A DNA stretch of 12,723 nt, taken from the NCBI GenBank assembly GCA_001795235.1, contig MGNZ01000090.1, forward strand, positions 181 through 12,903, written 5' to 3'. The notes under the pieces were generated by a model. The model was not told where the DNA came from. It searched no databases and saw nothing but the letters and a program-made list of their open reading frames with translations. Shown here in pieces: positions 5,785 to 12,723 of the stretch (the stretch's first letter is position 1; every line of letters starts with the position of its first letter). Source of the DNA: Chloroflexi bacterium RBG_16_64_32 (GTDB taxonomy: Bacteria > Chloroflexota > Dehalococcoidia > SM23-28-2 > RBG-16-64-32). The translations under genes were made by a program, and so were the position numbers.

Positions 5785-6467
5785 GGAATCTGTTCCACGC
5801 CGTGTACTACTGGGTCAACGTGATGACCTGGGTGCGGCTCCTCGTCTGGCTAGCGACGAAGCTCGACATCAAGGGGCGCGATAGGATTCCGCGCCGGGGC
5901 GCGCTGATCCTGGCCAGCAACCACCTGAACGTGGCGGATCCCGGCGTCCTCACTGCCCTGACGCCGCGGCGCATCGTCTGGATGAGCAAGCAGGAGCTGT
6001 TCGATATTCCCGTGATTGGCGTCCTCTACCACCTGTTCGGTTGTATTCCCGTGCGCAGATCTGAGGGAGACCTGCGGGCGCTGCGGCTGTCTCAGGAAGC
6101 GCTGCGCCGCGGCCTGGTGCTGGGAATGTTTCCGGAAGGCACCCGGAGCGGCGAAAGTGGCCTTGGTCTGGGGGAGCCCGGCACAGCGTTGATCGCCATG
6201 CGCACCAAAACGCCGATCATGCCGGTGGCGATCTGGGGCACGGCAGGAGTCACGCTGCCCCGCGCGTTCTTCCAGCGGACCACGGTGAACGTGGTCTTTG
6301 GCGAGCCGTTCTACTTGCCGAGACCGGAGCGGCTCACTAAAGGCGCGGTGGAAGACGGGGCCGCAACAATCATGCGCCGGATTGCGGAGCTGCTCCCCGA
6401 GCGATACCGCGGCGTGTACGCCGGCGGGCAGCCGCAGGCGCCCGAGGCGAAGGAGAGGATGAGGTAG
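5781..6467 (+). CDS. plsC: 1-acyl-sn-glycerol-3-phosphate acyltransferase
   Basis: This 228-residue membrane-associated acyltransferase is expected to add a second acyl chain to lysophosphatidic acid, giving phosphatidic acid, the precursor of all glycerophospholipids. Motif I is NHLNVADP (H48-x4-D53) and motif III is FPEGTRS (117-123). The substrate-binding segment FGCIPVRRSEGD (86-97) lies between them, and the GTAGVTLP/VVFGEPF region follows. A hydrophobic N-terminal segment (about 8-28) should attach it to the cytoplasmic membrane. The GTG start overlaps the cmk stop, with GGAGGG (5769-5774) six bases upstream, so the two are coupled. Cmk and PlsC both feed phospholipid synthesis (CTP for CDP-diacylglycerol and phosphatidic acid), consistent with their grouping. 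The exact acyl acceptor is inferred from the family. Confidence 0.92.
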   Translation: MRNLFHAVYYWVNVMTWVRLLVWLATKLDIKGRDRIPRRGALILASNHLNVADPGVLTALTPRRIVWMSKQELFDIPVIGVLYHLFGCIPVRRSEGDLRALRLSQEALRRGLVLGMFPEGTRSGESGLGLGEPGTALIAMRTKTPIMPVAIWGTAGVTLPRAFFQRTTVNVVFGEPFYLPRPERLTKGAVEDGAATIMRRIAELLPERYRGVYAGGQPQAPEAKERMR

Positions 6468-6469
6468 CA

Positions 6470-7369
6470 ATGGAGATACTCCTAGCGCGGGATATGGGCT
6501 TCTGTTGGGGCGTGCGCCGGGCCATCGACATCATGGAGCGCACGGCGGCGGAGCGAGGCGAGATCGTAAGCCTGGGGCCCATTGTCCACAACCCGCAGGT
6601 GGTGCGTGAGCTGGAGGAGAAAGGGGTCCGCACCAACAGCGAGGTCATTGACGGCAACGAGGCGCTGGTCGCGATAACCGCACACGGCGCGCGCCCCGAG
6701 GTGTTGCAGGATGCGCGAGCCCGCGACACGGAGGTGATCGATACCACCTGCCCAATCGTCACACGCTCACAACGCTGGGCCAGGAAAATGGCTGGCGAGG
6801 GCTTCACCGTCATCGTGTTTGGCGACCGGGACCATCGGGAGGTACAGGGTGTCCTTGGCTGGGCCGGCCCGAACGGCCTCGCCCTGGCCGATGGCGAGCC
6901 CATCCCTGAAGGCCTGCCTGCTCGTGTCGCTGTCATTTCGCAGACCACGCAGAGTCCGAAGCGTTTCGCGGAGTTCCTCTCCAGACTTGTTCACCAACAG
7001 GCGAATAAGATAAATGAGCTGCGGGTCATCAACACTCTCTGCGACGTTACTTCCAGCCAGCAGGCGGCAGCCCGTGACCTTGCGCAGGAGGTAGACGTGA
7101 TGCTGATTGTAGGCGGCCGCAGCAGCGCCAACACCAGACACCTGCTGGAGGTATGCGAGGACGAAAAGGTGACGGCATACCACGTAGAGTCGGCTGCGGA
7201 GGTGAAAACTGACTGGCTGAAAGGCTGCCGGCGGCTAGGCATAACGGCAGGCGCTTCAACGCCAGACTCCGCCATCGAGGCCGTGGTAACCCACGCGCAG
7301 CGGATCGCAGCAGAGCTGCAGACCGTGAACAACCGCCACACACTCCCCCGCGGCCATAACCGAAGCTGA
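6470..7369 (+). CDS. ispH: 4-hydroxy-3-methylbut-2-enyl diphosphate reductase
   Basis: This 299-residue iron-sulfur enzyme carries out the last step of the methylerythritol phosphate pathway, reducing HMBPP to IPP and DMAPP. The three cluster cysteines are present: C12 (GFCWGVRRA), C94 (TTCPIV) and C191 (TLCDVTSSQQ). Other conserved elements are the IVHNPQVV, ITAHGARP and DHREVQGVLGW histidine motifs, ISQTTQ, the VGGRSSANTRHL phosphate-binding segment and ITAGASTPDSAI. The length is normal. The start lies 2 nt after the plsC stop, with AGGAGAGG (6451-6458) and GAGG (6461-6464) upstream, so it belongs to the cmk-plsC operon. The grouping cmk-plsC-ispH recurs in Firmicutes and Chloroflexota as I recall; here rpsA, often the next gene in Firmicutes, is absent. 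Confidence 0.96.
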   Translation: MEILLARDMGFCWGVRRAIDIMERTAAERGEIVSLGPIVHNPQVVRELEEKGVRTNSEVIDGNEALVAITAHGARPEVLQDARARDTEVIDTTCPIVTRSQRWARKMAGEGFTVIVFGDRDHREVQGVLGWAGPNGLALADGEPIPEGLPARVAVISQTTQSPKRFAEFLSRLVHQQANKINELRVINTLCDVTSSQQAAARDLAQEVDVMLIVGGRSSANTRHLLEVCEDEKVTAYHVESAAEVKTDWLKGCRRLGITAGASTPDSAIEAVVTHAQRIAAELQTVNNRHTLPRGHNRS

Positions 7370-7374
7370 GAGCG

Positions 7375-7399
7375 GACGTTACTTAAGTTAAGGAACGTC
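7375..7399. promoter_or_regulatory. Dyad-symmetric sequence between ispH and glmS
   Basis: GACGTT (7375-7380) and AACGTC (7394-7399) are inverted, and CTTA/TAAG pair inside them around an AGT loop with one mismatch. The stretch is conspicuously AT-rich within a 52-bp gap. There is no T tract, so it is not a convincing terminator. It could be an operator or a small hairpin in the glmS leader. No -10/-35 pair is evident, so glmS may be read from the cmk promoter. Confidence 0.3.
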
Positions 7400-7421
7400 T
7401 GGGAGCAAGAGAGCTTCGTCT

Positions 7422-9266
7422 ATGTGCGGAATCGTCGGATACGTGGGTTCCCGGCCCGCGGGCCCGGTCCTCATCGACGGTTTGCGACGGCTGCAGTACC
7501 GCGGCTACGACAGCGCCGGTATCGCCGTGCTTGACACAAACGGCGACCTTTCAATACACAAGCGAGTGGGCAAGCTGGAAACGCTGGCCTCCGCCATCGC
7601 CGGGCGCTGGCCGAACGGGCATGAAGGCATCGGCCACACGCGTTGGGCCACCCACGGCAAACCCAACGACGTGAACGCCCACCCACACGCTGATTGCAGC
7701 GGCGACGTGGTGGTCATTCACAACGGGATCGTAGAGAACTACCTCAAGCTAAGAACGGAGCTTGCGGCCGCCGGACACAGCTTCGCCTCGGAGACGGATA
7801 CGGAGGTGATCCCTCACCTCCTGGAGCACTACCTCAGCGAGAACATGGAGTTGGCGGCCGCGCTCGGACAGGCGATCACCCGCCTGGAGGGGGCGCATGC
7901 CATCGTGGCGATGAGCCGCTCGGAGCCCGGCACGTTGGTGGCTGCGCGCGTGGGCAACGCCGGCGGAGTGGTCATCGGCTACGGGGGGGGCGAGAACCTT
8001 CTCGCCAGCGACCTCCCGGCCATCCTTTCATATACCCGTCGCGTGGGCTTCCTGGAGGACCGGGAGGTGGTGCGCGTCACGGCCACCAGTGTGTCGTACT
8101 GGAACAGCGACGGCCGGCCCCTGGAAAAACAGCCACAGGAAGTCCCATATGACCCGGTCTCGGCGGCCAAGGGGACCTACAAGCACTTCATGTTAAAGGA
8201 GATCATGGAACAACCGGAGTCCATGCTCAATACCATCCGCGGCCGGGTCCAGTTCGACACGCCGGAGGTGCAACTGGAGGATGTTCCCTTGAGCAAGCAG
8301 CAGATCTCGAAGCTCCGGAGGGTGGTCCTTGTGGGCATGGGGACCAGCCTTCACGCGGCGATGATCGGACGCCATTACATGGAACGTATCGCCGGTATAT
8401 CGGCGGAAGTGGACAACGCGTCCGAGTACCGCTATCGCGGGCCTATTATCGGACACGACACGCTGGTGGTCTCGGTGGGGCAATCGGGAGAGACAGCGGA
8501 CACTCTGGCAGCGATGGAAGACGCCAGGCGGAAGGGAGCCCCTCAAATTACCATCTGCAACGTGGTGGGCAGCCAGGCCACGCGCCTCGCCGACGGCGTG
8601 GTGTACACCCGCTGCGGTCTGGAGATCGGCGTTTGCAGCACTAAGACGTTCACCGCCTCCGTCACAGCGCTCTACCTCCTCGCTTGTTATCTGGGGCAGG
8701 CGCGGGGTTTGATCGATCGCGAGCGGATGGGTGGGCTGCTGGAGCCGCTGGCCGGCGTACCCTACCTGGCCGGCGAGATCACCAAGCGCGCAAAGGAGTA
8801 CGAACATCTGGCCCACCATTTCTTCCGTTACAGCAACTTCCTGTACCTGGGGCGGGGCATCCAGTTTCCCGTGGCGTTGGAGGGTGCCCTGAAGCTGAAA
8901 GAGGTCAGCTACATTCACGCGGAGGGCTACCCTGCGGGCGAGATGAAGCACGGCCCCATCGCCCTCATTGACCCGGAGATGCCGGTCATCGCCATCGCCC
9001 TGAAAGACGACCTGTACGACAAGATGTTGAGCAACATCGAGCAGGTGAAGGCACGCGAGGGGACGGTCATCGCCTTGGGCCAGGAGGGGGACGAAGATCT
9101 GGCCGCCAAGGCGGACCACGTGATCTACCTGCCGCGGATGTCACCTCTGCTTTCTCCCATATTCACGGCCATTCCGCTGCAGTTCTTCGCCTATCACATC
9201 GCCGTGCGCCGCGGCTGCGACGTCGATCAGCCGCGGAATCTCGCCAAGACCGTGACCGTTGAATAA
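7422..9266 (+). CDS. glmS: Glutamine--fructose-6-phosphate aminotransferase (isomerizing)
   Basis: This 614-residue enzyme makes glucosamine-6-phosphate from fructose-6-phosphate and glutamine, the entry to UDP-GlcNAc and cell-envelope amino sugars. The N-terminal glutaminase domain (about 2-220) begins MCGIVGYVG, so Cys2 becomes the N-terminal nucleophile after Met removal. It contains YRGYDSAG, HTRWATHG and HNGIVENY. Two SIS domains follow: about 290-430 (GMGTSLHAA at 305-313, SVGQSGETADT, CSTKTFTAS) and about 460-600 (GRGIQFPVALEGALKLKE, HAEGYPAGEMKHGP at 499-512). The C-terminus DVDQPRNLAKTVTVE closes the sugar site, with the conserved Lys at 609. Full length. The ribosome binding site is weak (AAGAGAG, 7407-7412). 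It lies 52 bp after ispH and may belong to the same transcript. The gap is too short for a glmS ribozyme. Confidence 0.97.
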   Translation: MCGIVGYVGSRPAGPVLIDGLRRLQYRGYDSAGIAVLDTNGDLSIHKRVGKLETLASAIAGRWPNGHEGIGHTRWATHGKPNDVNAHPHADCSGDVVVIHNGIVENYLKLRTELAAAGHSFASETDTEVIPHLLEHYLSENMELAAALGQAITRLEGAHAIVAMSRSEPGTLVAARVGNAGGVVIGYGGGENLLASDLPAILSYTRRVGFLEDREVVRVTATSVSYWNSDGRPLEKQPQEVPYDPVSAAKGTYKHFMLKEIMEQPESMLNTIRGRVQFDTPEVQLEDVPLSKQQISKLRRVVLVGMGTSLHAAMIGRHYMERIAGISAEVDNASEYRYRGPIIGHDTLVVSVGQSGETADTLAAMEDARRKGAPQITICNVVGSQATRLADGVVYTRCGLEIGVCSTKTFTASVTALYLLACYLGQARGLIDRERMGGLLEPLAGVPYLAGEITKRAKEYEHLAHHFFRYSNFLYLGRGIQFPVALEGALKLKEVSYIHAEGYPAGEMKHGPIALIDPEMPVIAIALKDDLYDKMLSNIEQVKAREGTVIALGQEGDEDLAAKADHVIYLPRMSPLLSPIFTAIPLQFFAYHIAVRRGCDVDQPRNLAKTVTVE

Positions 9267-9293
9267 GCTTCCTCAGATACACTTAGCGCGTCA

Positions 9294-9365
9294 TTGGCAT
9301 AGCCAACGTCTATCATGCACCGCCGGAGCGATAAACTGGAAAAATATTGACCGCTCCGATATAAT
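9294..9365 (+). promoter_or_regulatory. ppsA promoter region with inverted repeats
   Basis: TATAAT (9360-9365) is a good -10 box; the hexamer 17 bp upstream, TGGAAA (9337-9342), is a poor -35. CGGAGCG (9324-9330) and CGCTCCG (9352-9358) form a 7-bp inverted repeat whose right arm sits just before the -10 box. A second perfect dyad, TTGGC-ATA-GCCAA, lies upstream (9294-9306). A weak -35 with flanking dyads is the arrangement of an activator- or repressor-controlled promoter; the regulator is not known. The expected start is near 9372, giving a leader of about 55 nt before ppsA. Confidence 0.5.
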
Positions 9366-9426
9366 TAGCTGTCGTGAACCTTCGGGAGAGGCGTCTTAGC
9401 AGGCTTTCGACGGGAGGAGCGCAAGT

Positions 9427-11742
9427 ATGAAGCGAGTTGTCTGGTTCCAGGAAGTGGACAAGGATGACGTGGGGCTGGTGGGAGGCAAGGGGGCTAACCT
9501 GGGGGAGCTCATCAAGGCCGGTATTCCCGTCCCGCCGGGATTCATCGTCACCGCCCATGCGTACTCTAGCTTCCTTGAGGCATCCAGGCTCGAGCCCAAG
9601 ATCTCCGAGCTCCTCTCCACGACTGACGTCGACGACAGCGCCCAACTCCAGCGGGTCTCGGAGGAGATCAAGCATCTGATCACTGGCGCGGACATGCCGG
9701 GAGACGTGGCGGCGGAGATCCGCCGCGCCTACCGCGAACTGGGCTCAGGGCCGGTAGCGGTGCGGAGCTCGGCCACGGCCGAGGACATGCCGGATGCCTC
9801 CTTCGCAGGGCAGCAGAGCACTTTCCTCAATGTGGTGGGAGAGGACAACGTCGTCGCCGCCGTACGCGCCTGCTGGGCATCGCTGTTCGAGGCGCGGGCG
9901 ATCTTCTACCGCGTGCAGGCCGGCTTCGACCACCTCAGCGTGGGCATCGCCGTGCCGGTACAGAGAATGATCCAGTCCCACTGCTCAGGCGTAATGTTCA
10001 CGCTGGAGCCGGTCAGCGGCGACAAGTCGAAGATAGTAATTGAGGCCATTTACGGCCTCGGCGAGGCGATCGTGTCGGGCGCTTTGACGCCCGACTTGTA
10101 CGTTTTGGACAAGGAGCGGTTGACGGTCATCGACAGAACAGTAGCCAATCAGGAGAAGCAGCTTGTCGCCAACGACGATTCCACGGCATCGGGAGAAGAG
10201 ACCATCACCTGGGTGGACGTGCCAAAGGACGATGCCAAGCTCCAGAAACTGACCGATAAGGAGATCGTAACGCTGGCGGAGATCGGCAAGCGTGTGGAGG
10301 GTTACTACGGGACGCCTCAGGACATCGAGTGGGCGGAGGAGAAAGACGAGCTGTACATTGTGCAGTCGCGGCCGGTCACCGTCACGGCGGAGGCCGCTCA
10401 GGAGCGGGCGGGTCAGCCGGCAGAGAAAGCGGCCATCCTTCTGGAAGGCTCTCCGGCGAGCCCCGGCGTGGCCGCCGGAGAGGTCAAGATTATCCGCAGC
10501 CCATCAGAGATCGATCAGGTGGCCGAGGGTGACATTCTCGTCACTGAGATGACGACGCCCGACTTCGTGCCCGCCATGAAGCGGGCGGCGGCGATCGTCA
10601 CCGATAAGGGAGGCCGAACCGCTCACGCCGCCATAGTCTCCCGCGAACTGGGCATCGCCTGTGTAGTGGGCACGGAAAACGCCACCGAGATTCTGTCCAA
10701 CGGCCAATTGATTACGGTTGATGGCTCCCGGGGCCGCGTCTACGAGGGCCGGGCCGAGGTCCGTCTGGCCTGGGCCGAGGAGGAGAAAAAGCGCCGGGCA
10801 GCGGTCGGCCACCTCAAGACCCGCACCAAGGTGTACGTGAACCTGGCGGAGCCCGAGCTGGCGGACCGCGTGGCCAAGCAGAACGTGGACGGTGTGGGCC
10901 TTCTGCGAGCGGAGTTCATCGTCGCCCAGATAGGAGAGCACCCCAGCCACGTCCTGGAAGAGGGGCGCGGCGAGGAGTTCATCGAAAAGTTGGCCGAGGG
11001 CCTGCGCTGCTTCGCCATGGCGTTCCACCCCCGGCCGGTGGTGTACCGCACCACGGACTTCAAGACCAACGAGTACCGCAACCTGAAGGGCGGCGACAAG
11101 TACGAGCCCGACGAGGAGAACCCGATGATCGGGTTCCGCGGCGCCTCCCGCTACGCGCGCGACGAGGAAGCGTTCAAGCTGGAGATAGAGGCGATCAAGC
11201 GGGTGCGCCGGGACTACCCCAACCTGTGGGTGATGATCCCCTTCGTGCGGACGCCCGAGGAGCTGGCGGAGGTGAAGGCGATCCTGGAGCGGGAGGGTCT
11301 GGTGCGGTCGGAGGAGTTCAAGCTGTGGATGATGGCGGAGGTGCCATCCAACGTGTTCATCCTTGACCGCTTCATTGACGTGGGCATCGACGGTATCAGC
11401 ATCGGCTCCAACGACCTGACGCAGCTCACGCTTGGCATCGACCGGGACAACGCCATGTTCCAGGCGGAGTTCGACGAGCGGAACGAGGCGGTGATGGTCG
11501 CTCTTGAGCGTCTGATTACGACGGCCAAGGAGCGGGGGATCACCTCCTCCATCTGCGGCCAGGCGCCCAGCGACTACCCGGAGCTGACCCAGAAGCTGGT
11601 GGAGTGGGGGATCACCTCCATCTCCGTGACGCCGGACGTGATCGAGAAGACCCGGGAGATCATCGCCAAGGCGGAAGGGGTGCTGGAGGCGGAGGCGGCG
11701 GCCAAGGCTCGCTCCCCCGCGCCCACCGGCGGCGGGTCGTAG
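9427..11742 (+). CDS. ppsA: Phosphoenolpyruvate synthase
   Basis: This 771-residue enzyme converts pyruvate and ATP to phosphoenolpyruvate, AMP and phosphate, opening gluconeogenesis from pyruvate. The N-terminal nucleotide-binding domain (about 10-325) has VGGKGANLGEL, PVPPGFIVTA, VRSSATAEDMPDASFAGQQ (from 112) and DIEWAEEKDELYIVQSRPVT. The swivelling phosphohistidine domain (about 345-440) has GGRTAHAAIVSRELG, with H400 the likely phosphorylated residue. The C-terminal PEP/pyruvate barrel (about 460-755) has GVGLLRAEF, the FRGASRY arginine motif, SIGSNDLTQLTLGIDRDN and SICGQAPSDYP with catalytic C710. GSNDLTQ and the lack of the PPDK-type N-terminus support PpsA over pyruvate,phosphate dikinase. 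It has a slightly longer Ala-rich tail. GGGAGGAG (9412-9419) precedes the ATG. It is a single-gene unit with its own promoter and terminator. Confidence 0.94.
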   Translation: MKRVVWFQEVDKDDVGLVGGKGANLGELIKAGIPVPPGFIVTAHAYSSFLEASRLEPKISELLSTTDVDDSAQLQRVSEEIKHLITGADMPGDVAAEIRRAYRELGSGPVAVRSSATAEDMPDASFAGQQSTFLNVVGEDNVVAAVRACWASLFEARAIFYRVQAGFDHLSVGIAVPVQRMIQSHCSGVMFTLEPVSGDKSKIVIEAIYGLGEAIVSGALTPDLYVLDKERLTVIDRTVANQEKQLVANDDSTASGEETITWVDVPKDDAKLQKLTDKEIVTLAEIGKRVEGYYGTPQDIEWAEEKDELYIVQSRPVTVTAEAAQERAGQPAEKAAILLEGSPASPGVAAGEVKIIRSPSEIDQVAEGDILVTEMTTPDFVPAMKRAAAIVTDKGGRTAHAAIVSRELGIACVVGTENATEILSNGQLITVDGSRGRVYEGRAEVRLAWAEEEKKRRAAVGHLKTRTKVYVNLAEPELADRVAKQNVDGVGLLRAEFIVAQIGEHPSHVLEEGRGEEFIEKLAEGLRCFAMAFHPRPVVYRTTDFKTNEYRNLKGGDKYEPDEENPMIGFRGASRYARDEEAFKLEIEAIKRVRRDYPNLWVMIPFVRTPEELAEVKAILEREGLVRSEEFKLWMMAEVPSNVFILDRFIDVGIDGISIGSNDLTQLTLGIDRDNAMFQAEFDERNEAVMVALERLITTAKERGITSSICGQAPSDYPELTQKLVEWGITSISVTPDVIEKTREIIAKAEGVLEAEAAAKARSPAPTGGGS

Positions 11743-11773
11743 GCGCAAGCGCCCAGCAAACCGGCGATAGAGA

Positions 11774-11802
11774 GCGGCCCTGCTGAGAGCGGGGCCGTTT
11801 TT
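11774..11802 (+). terminator. Rho-independent terminator of ppsA
   Basis: CGGCCCTGCT (11775-11784), loop GAG and AGCGGGGCCG (11788-11797) form a 10-bp stem with one T-G wobble, followed at once by TTTTT (11798-11802). It lies 31 bp after the ppsA stop and is the only classic intrinsic terminator in the window. Confidence 0.9.
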
Positions 11803-11916
11803 GATTGAATTGGGCGATCCGTATTGAGCGTCTGGTTGTTTTCTCCAAAAAGTCTGTTGGGAGCGAGTTTCAGATACGGGATGGGGCGAGGTGTTTGGTT
11901 GTTTTGGAGCCGACAT

Positions 11917-11942
11917 GGGCGCGGCAAGCAGCGCCCCTACGG
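11917..11942. repeat. Palindromic intergenic repeat, copy A
   Basis: This 26-nt unit begins GGGCGCGGCAAGCAGCGCCC and ends CTACGG. The arms GGGCGC and GCGCCC can pair around an 8-nt loop. It matches copy B at 12107-12132 in 25 of 26 positions. GCAAGCAGCGCCCCTACGG is a dispersed repeat type that I recall from Chloroflexota-like genomes; related bases (GCCCCTACGGG) occur at about 1866-1876. Confidence 0.65.
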
Positions 11943-12106
11943 GGGTGGGCGGCGGGTCAACACCTGCGGCCGCTGCGAGGCCGGCGGCCTGCCCCTCCCC
12001 AGATCCCTTCGCGGCCGATCGCTGCACGCCGTAGCGAGCGTGGTGGCCGCTCAGGATGACAAGCAGGTCTTGGCGGGCGAGCCCAGGCGAGCAGGGAAAA
12101 GCGGGT

Positions 12107-12132
12107 GGGCGCAGCAAGCAGCGCCCCTACGG
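12107..12132. repeat. Palindromic intergenic repeat, copy B
   Basis: Same 26-nt unit as copy A in the same orientation, exactly 190 bp downstream, with a single G-to-A change in the loop. The GGGCGC/GCGCCC arms are intact. Confidence 0.65.
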
Positions 12133-12251
12133 TGGTCGTTCGGGGGGATGCATGTCTTAAGGTGCGGGGGATGCGCGCAGGCGGGCCGCGTTCAGCGTAG
12201 GGCGAACGGCGGCGGAGGTGGAAGGGGGAGGTGGCAGGGGGTGCGGGGGCT

Positions 12252-12257
12252 TATAAT
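12252..12257 (+). promoter_or_regulatory. -10 box of the MmeI-like gene
   Basis: TATAAT stands 5 nt before ATG 12263 and 8 nt before the in-frame ATG 12266. No clear -35 is seen 16-18 bp upstream in the G-rich sequence. With this spacing the mRNA would begin at or next to the start codon. The 8-nt gap is the same as that between -10 box and ATG at cmk. Confidence 0.5.
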
Positions 12258-12262
12258 TCACG

Positions 12263-12723
12263 ATGATGAATGCCGGTACGTTCGTACAGAAATGGTCGGC
12301 ATCGCGTGGCGCTGAACGTGCGACCTCCCAGGAGCACTTCATCGACCTGTGCGGACTGCTGAATGAGAGCACGCCTAACGAGGCGGACCCCAGCGGCGAC
12401 TTCTACGCGTTCGAGAAGGGCGCCAGGAAACCTGACGGCGAGGGCTTCGCCGATGTCTGGTTAAAAGGCCACTTCGCATGGGAATACAAAGGCAAGCGCA
12501 AGGACCTCGCCGCCGCATATAAGCAGGTCTGTGACTACCGAGAAGCATTGGGGAATCCTCCCCTGCTCGTCGTCTGCGACATAGACCGTTTCGAGGTCCA
12601 CACCAACTGGACGAACACCGAGAAGTGGATCTACCGCTTCTCAAACACCGACCTCCTCTCGGACAAGATTGTCGAGGTGTCAACCGTCTCTGCCCCCGCC
12701 CTCGACGCGCCGCAATTGACCGC
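12263..12723 (+). CDS. MmeI-like (type IIL) restriction-modification enzyme / DNA methyltransferase, N-terminal part, 3'-truncated by the window edge
   Basis: The frame is open from ATG 12263 to the window end, giving 153 residues; full-length relatives have about 900 or more. The sequence matches the N-terminal domain of MmeI-type class I SAM-dependent DNA methyltransferases: FVQKWSAS, ATSQEHFIDLCGLLNESTPNEADPSGDFYAFEKG, ADVWLKGHFAWEYKGKRKDL, NPPLLVVCDIDRFEVHTNWTNT. The nuclease signature D-x9-E-x-K is intact (D64, E74, K76), as in MmeI. The protein is therefore probably a fused endonuclease/adenine-N6 methyltransferase; the methyltransferase motifs and target-recognition domain lie beyond the window. 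In this family one polypeptide cuts and also protects the host by methylating one strand. ATG 12266 is an equally possible start; no Shine-Dalgarno is seen. Codons such as TTA, AAA and ATA are more frequent than in the genes upstream. With the repeat island before it, this suggests an acquired gene. Confidence 0.86.
   Translation, partial: MMNAGTFVQKWSASRGAERATSQEHFIDLCGLLNESTPNEADPSGDFYAFEKGARKPDGEGFADVWLKGHFAWEYKGKRKDLAAAYKQVCDYREALGNPPLLVVCDIDRFEVHTNWTNTEKWIYRFSNTDLLSDKIVEVSTVSAPALDAPQLT

Larger units (their letters stand above)
11803..12251. other. Repeat-rich intergenic region, no gene seen
   Basis: About 450 bp without a supportable gene. The first part is less GC-rich and carries a direct repeat TGGTTGTTTT (11833-11842 and 11896-11905, 63 bp apart). 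Then come two copies of a 26-nt palindromic repeat (listed separately). Between them lies a segment (about 11999-12066) starting AGATCCCTTCGCGG and ending CGCTCAGGATGACAAGCAGG. This matches a dispersed repeat style seen in many environmental genomes, here interrupted by a further dyad (GGCC..CGCT/AGCG..GGCC, 12013-12048). The region up to 12240 is G-rich. Open frames crossing it are low-complexity and look spurious. Confidence 0.6.

Noticed and set aside
7370..7421. Possible glmS ribozyme/riboswitch upstream of glmS
   Set aside because: Only 52 nt separate ispH and glmS, far less than the ribozyme needs, and its conserved core was not seen.
8193..9119. Reverse-strand open frame of 308 codons inside glmS
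   Set aside because: It lies wholly antisense to conserved glmS and has no family signature; a GC-bias shadow.
9347..9365. TTGACC as the -35 of the ppsA promoter
   Set aside because: It is only 7 bp from the TATAAT, far too close for a sigma70 promoter, and no -10 is found 16-18 bp downstream of it.
10504..12117. Reverse-strand open frame of 537 codons across ppsA and its terminator
   Set aside because: It is antisense to a clear full-length ppsA, runs through the terminator and repeats, and has the His/Arg/Leu-rich composition produced by GC-rich codons read backwards.
11917..12132. CRISPR array from the two 26-nt repeats
   Set aside because: Only two copies, 190 bp apart, with other repeat sequences rather than uniform spacers between them.

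Overview
The window is a GC-rich stretch in which every gene I can support lies on the + strand. Most are chromosomal housekeeping genes. The gene content, the cmk-plsC-ispH cluster, a Pro/Thr-linker surface protein and families of short intergenic palindromic repeats suggest a Chloroflexota (Dehalococcoidia-like) genome, probably metagenome-derived. That assignment is an inference from overall style, because the window holds no rRNA or other taxonomic marker.

Layout. Positions 1-1771 hold a translationally coupled operon: the C-terminal 273 residues of exonuclease VII large subunit (xseA), the small subunit (xseB, 11-nt overlap) and a PHP-family metal-dependent phosphoesterase (4-nt overlap). 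The end of the PHP gene runs into a 138-bp element (1761-1898) bounded by two inverted hairpins of the same design but different stem sequence. A PurN-like formyltransferase follows (1925-2749). Next is a small zinc-ribbon membrane protein with a near-consensus promoter (2769-3179). The gap 3180-3597 contains a 122-bp MITE-like element flanked by TA dinucleotides. A secreted, C-terminally anchored protein with two related jelly-roll-like domains (3598-5034) has its own promoter. The -10 box of the next promoter overlaps this gene's stop codon and starts cmk with almost no leader. The cmk-plsC-ispH cluster (5044-7369) makes dCDP/CDP, phosphatidic acid and isoprenoid precursors. It is followed by glmS (7422-9266) and, after its own promoter region, ppsA (9427-11742), which ends in a strong intrinsic terminator (11774-11802).

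The last kilobase changes character. Positions 11803-12251 are a repeat-rich gap with two copies of a 26-nt palindromic repeat. It is followed by the 5' part of an MmeI-like (type IIL) restriction-modification enzyme whose nuclease motif D-x9-E-x-K is visible (12263 to the window end). This looks like the border between a core gene block and an accessory or defence region.

I found no clearly undescribed multi-gene system. The best leads are the paired-hairpin element at 1761-1898, the TA-flanked MITE, the leaderless-type promoters and the truncated MmeI-like gene, whose neighbours lie outside the window.
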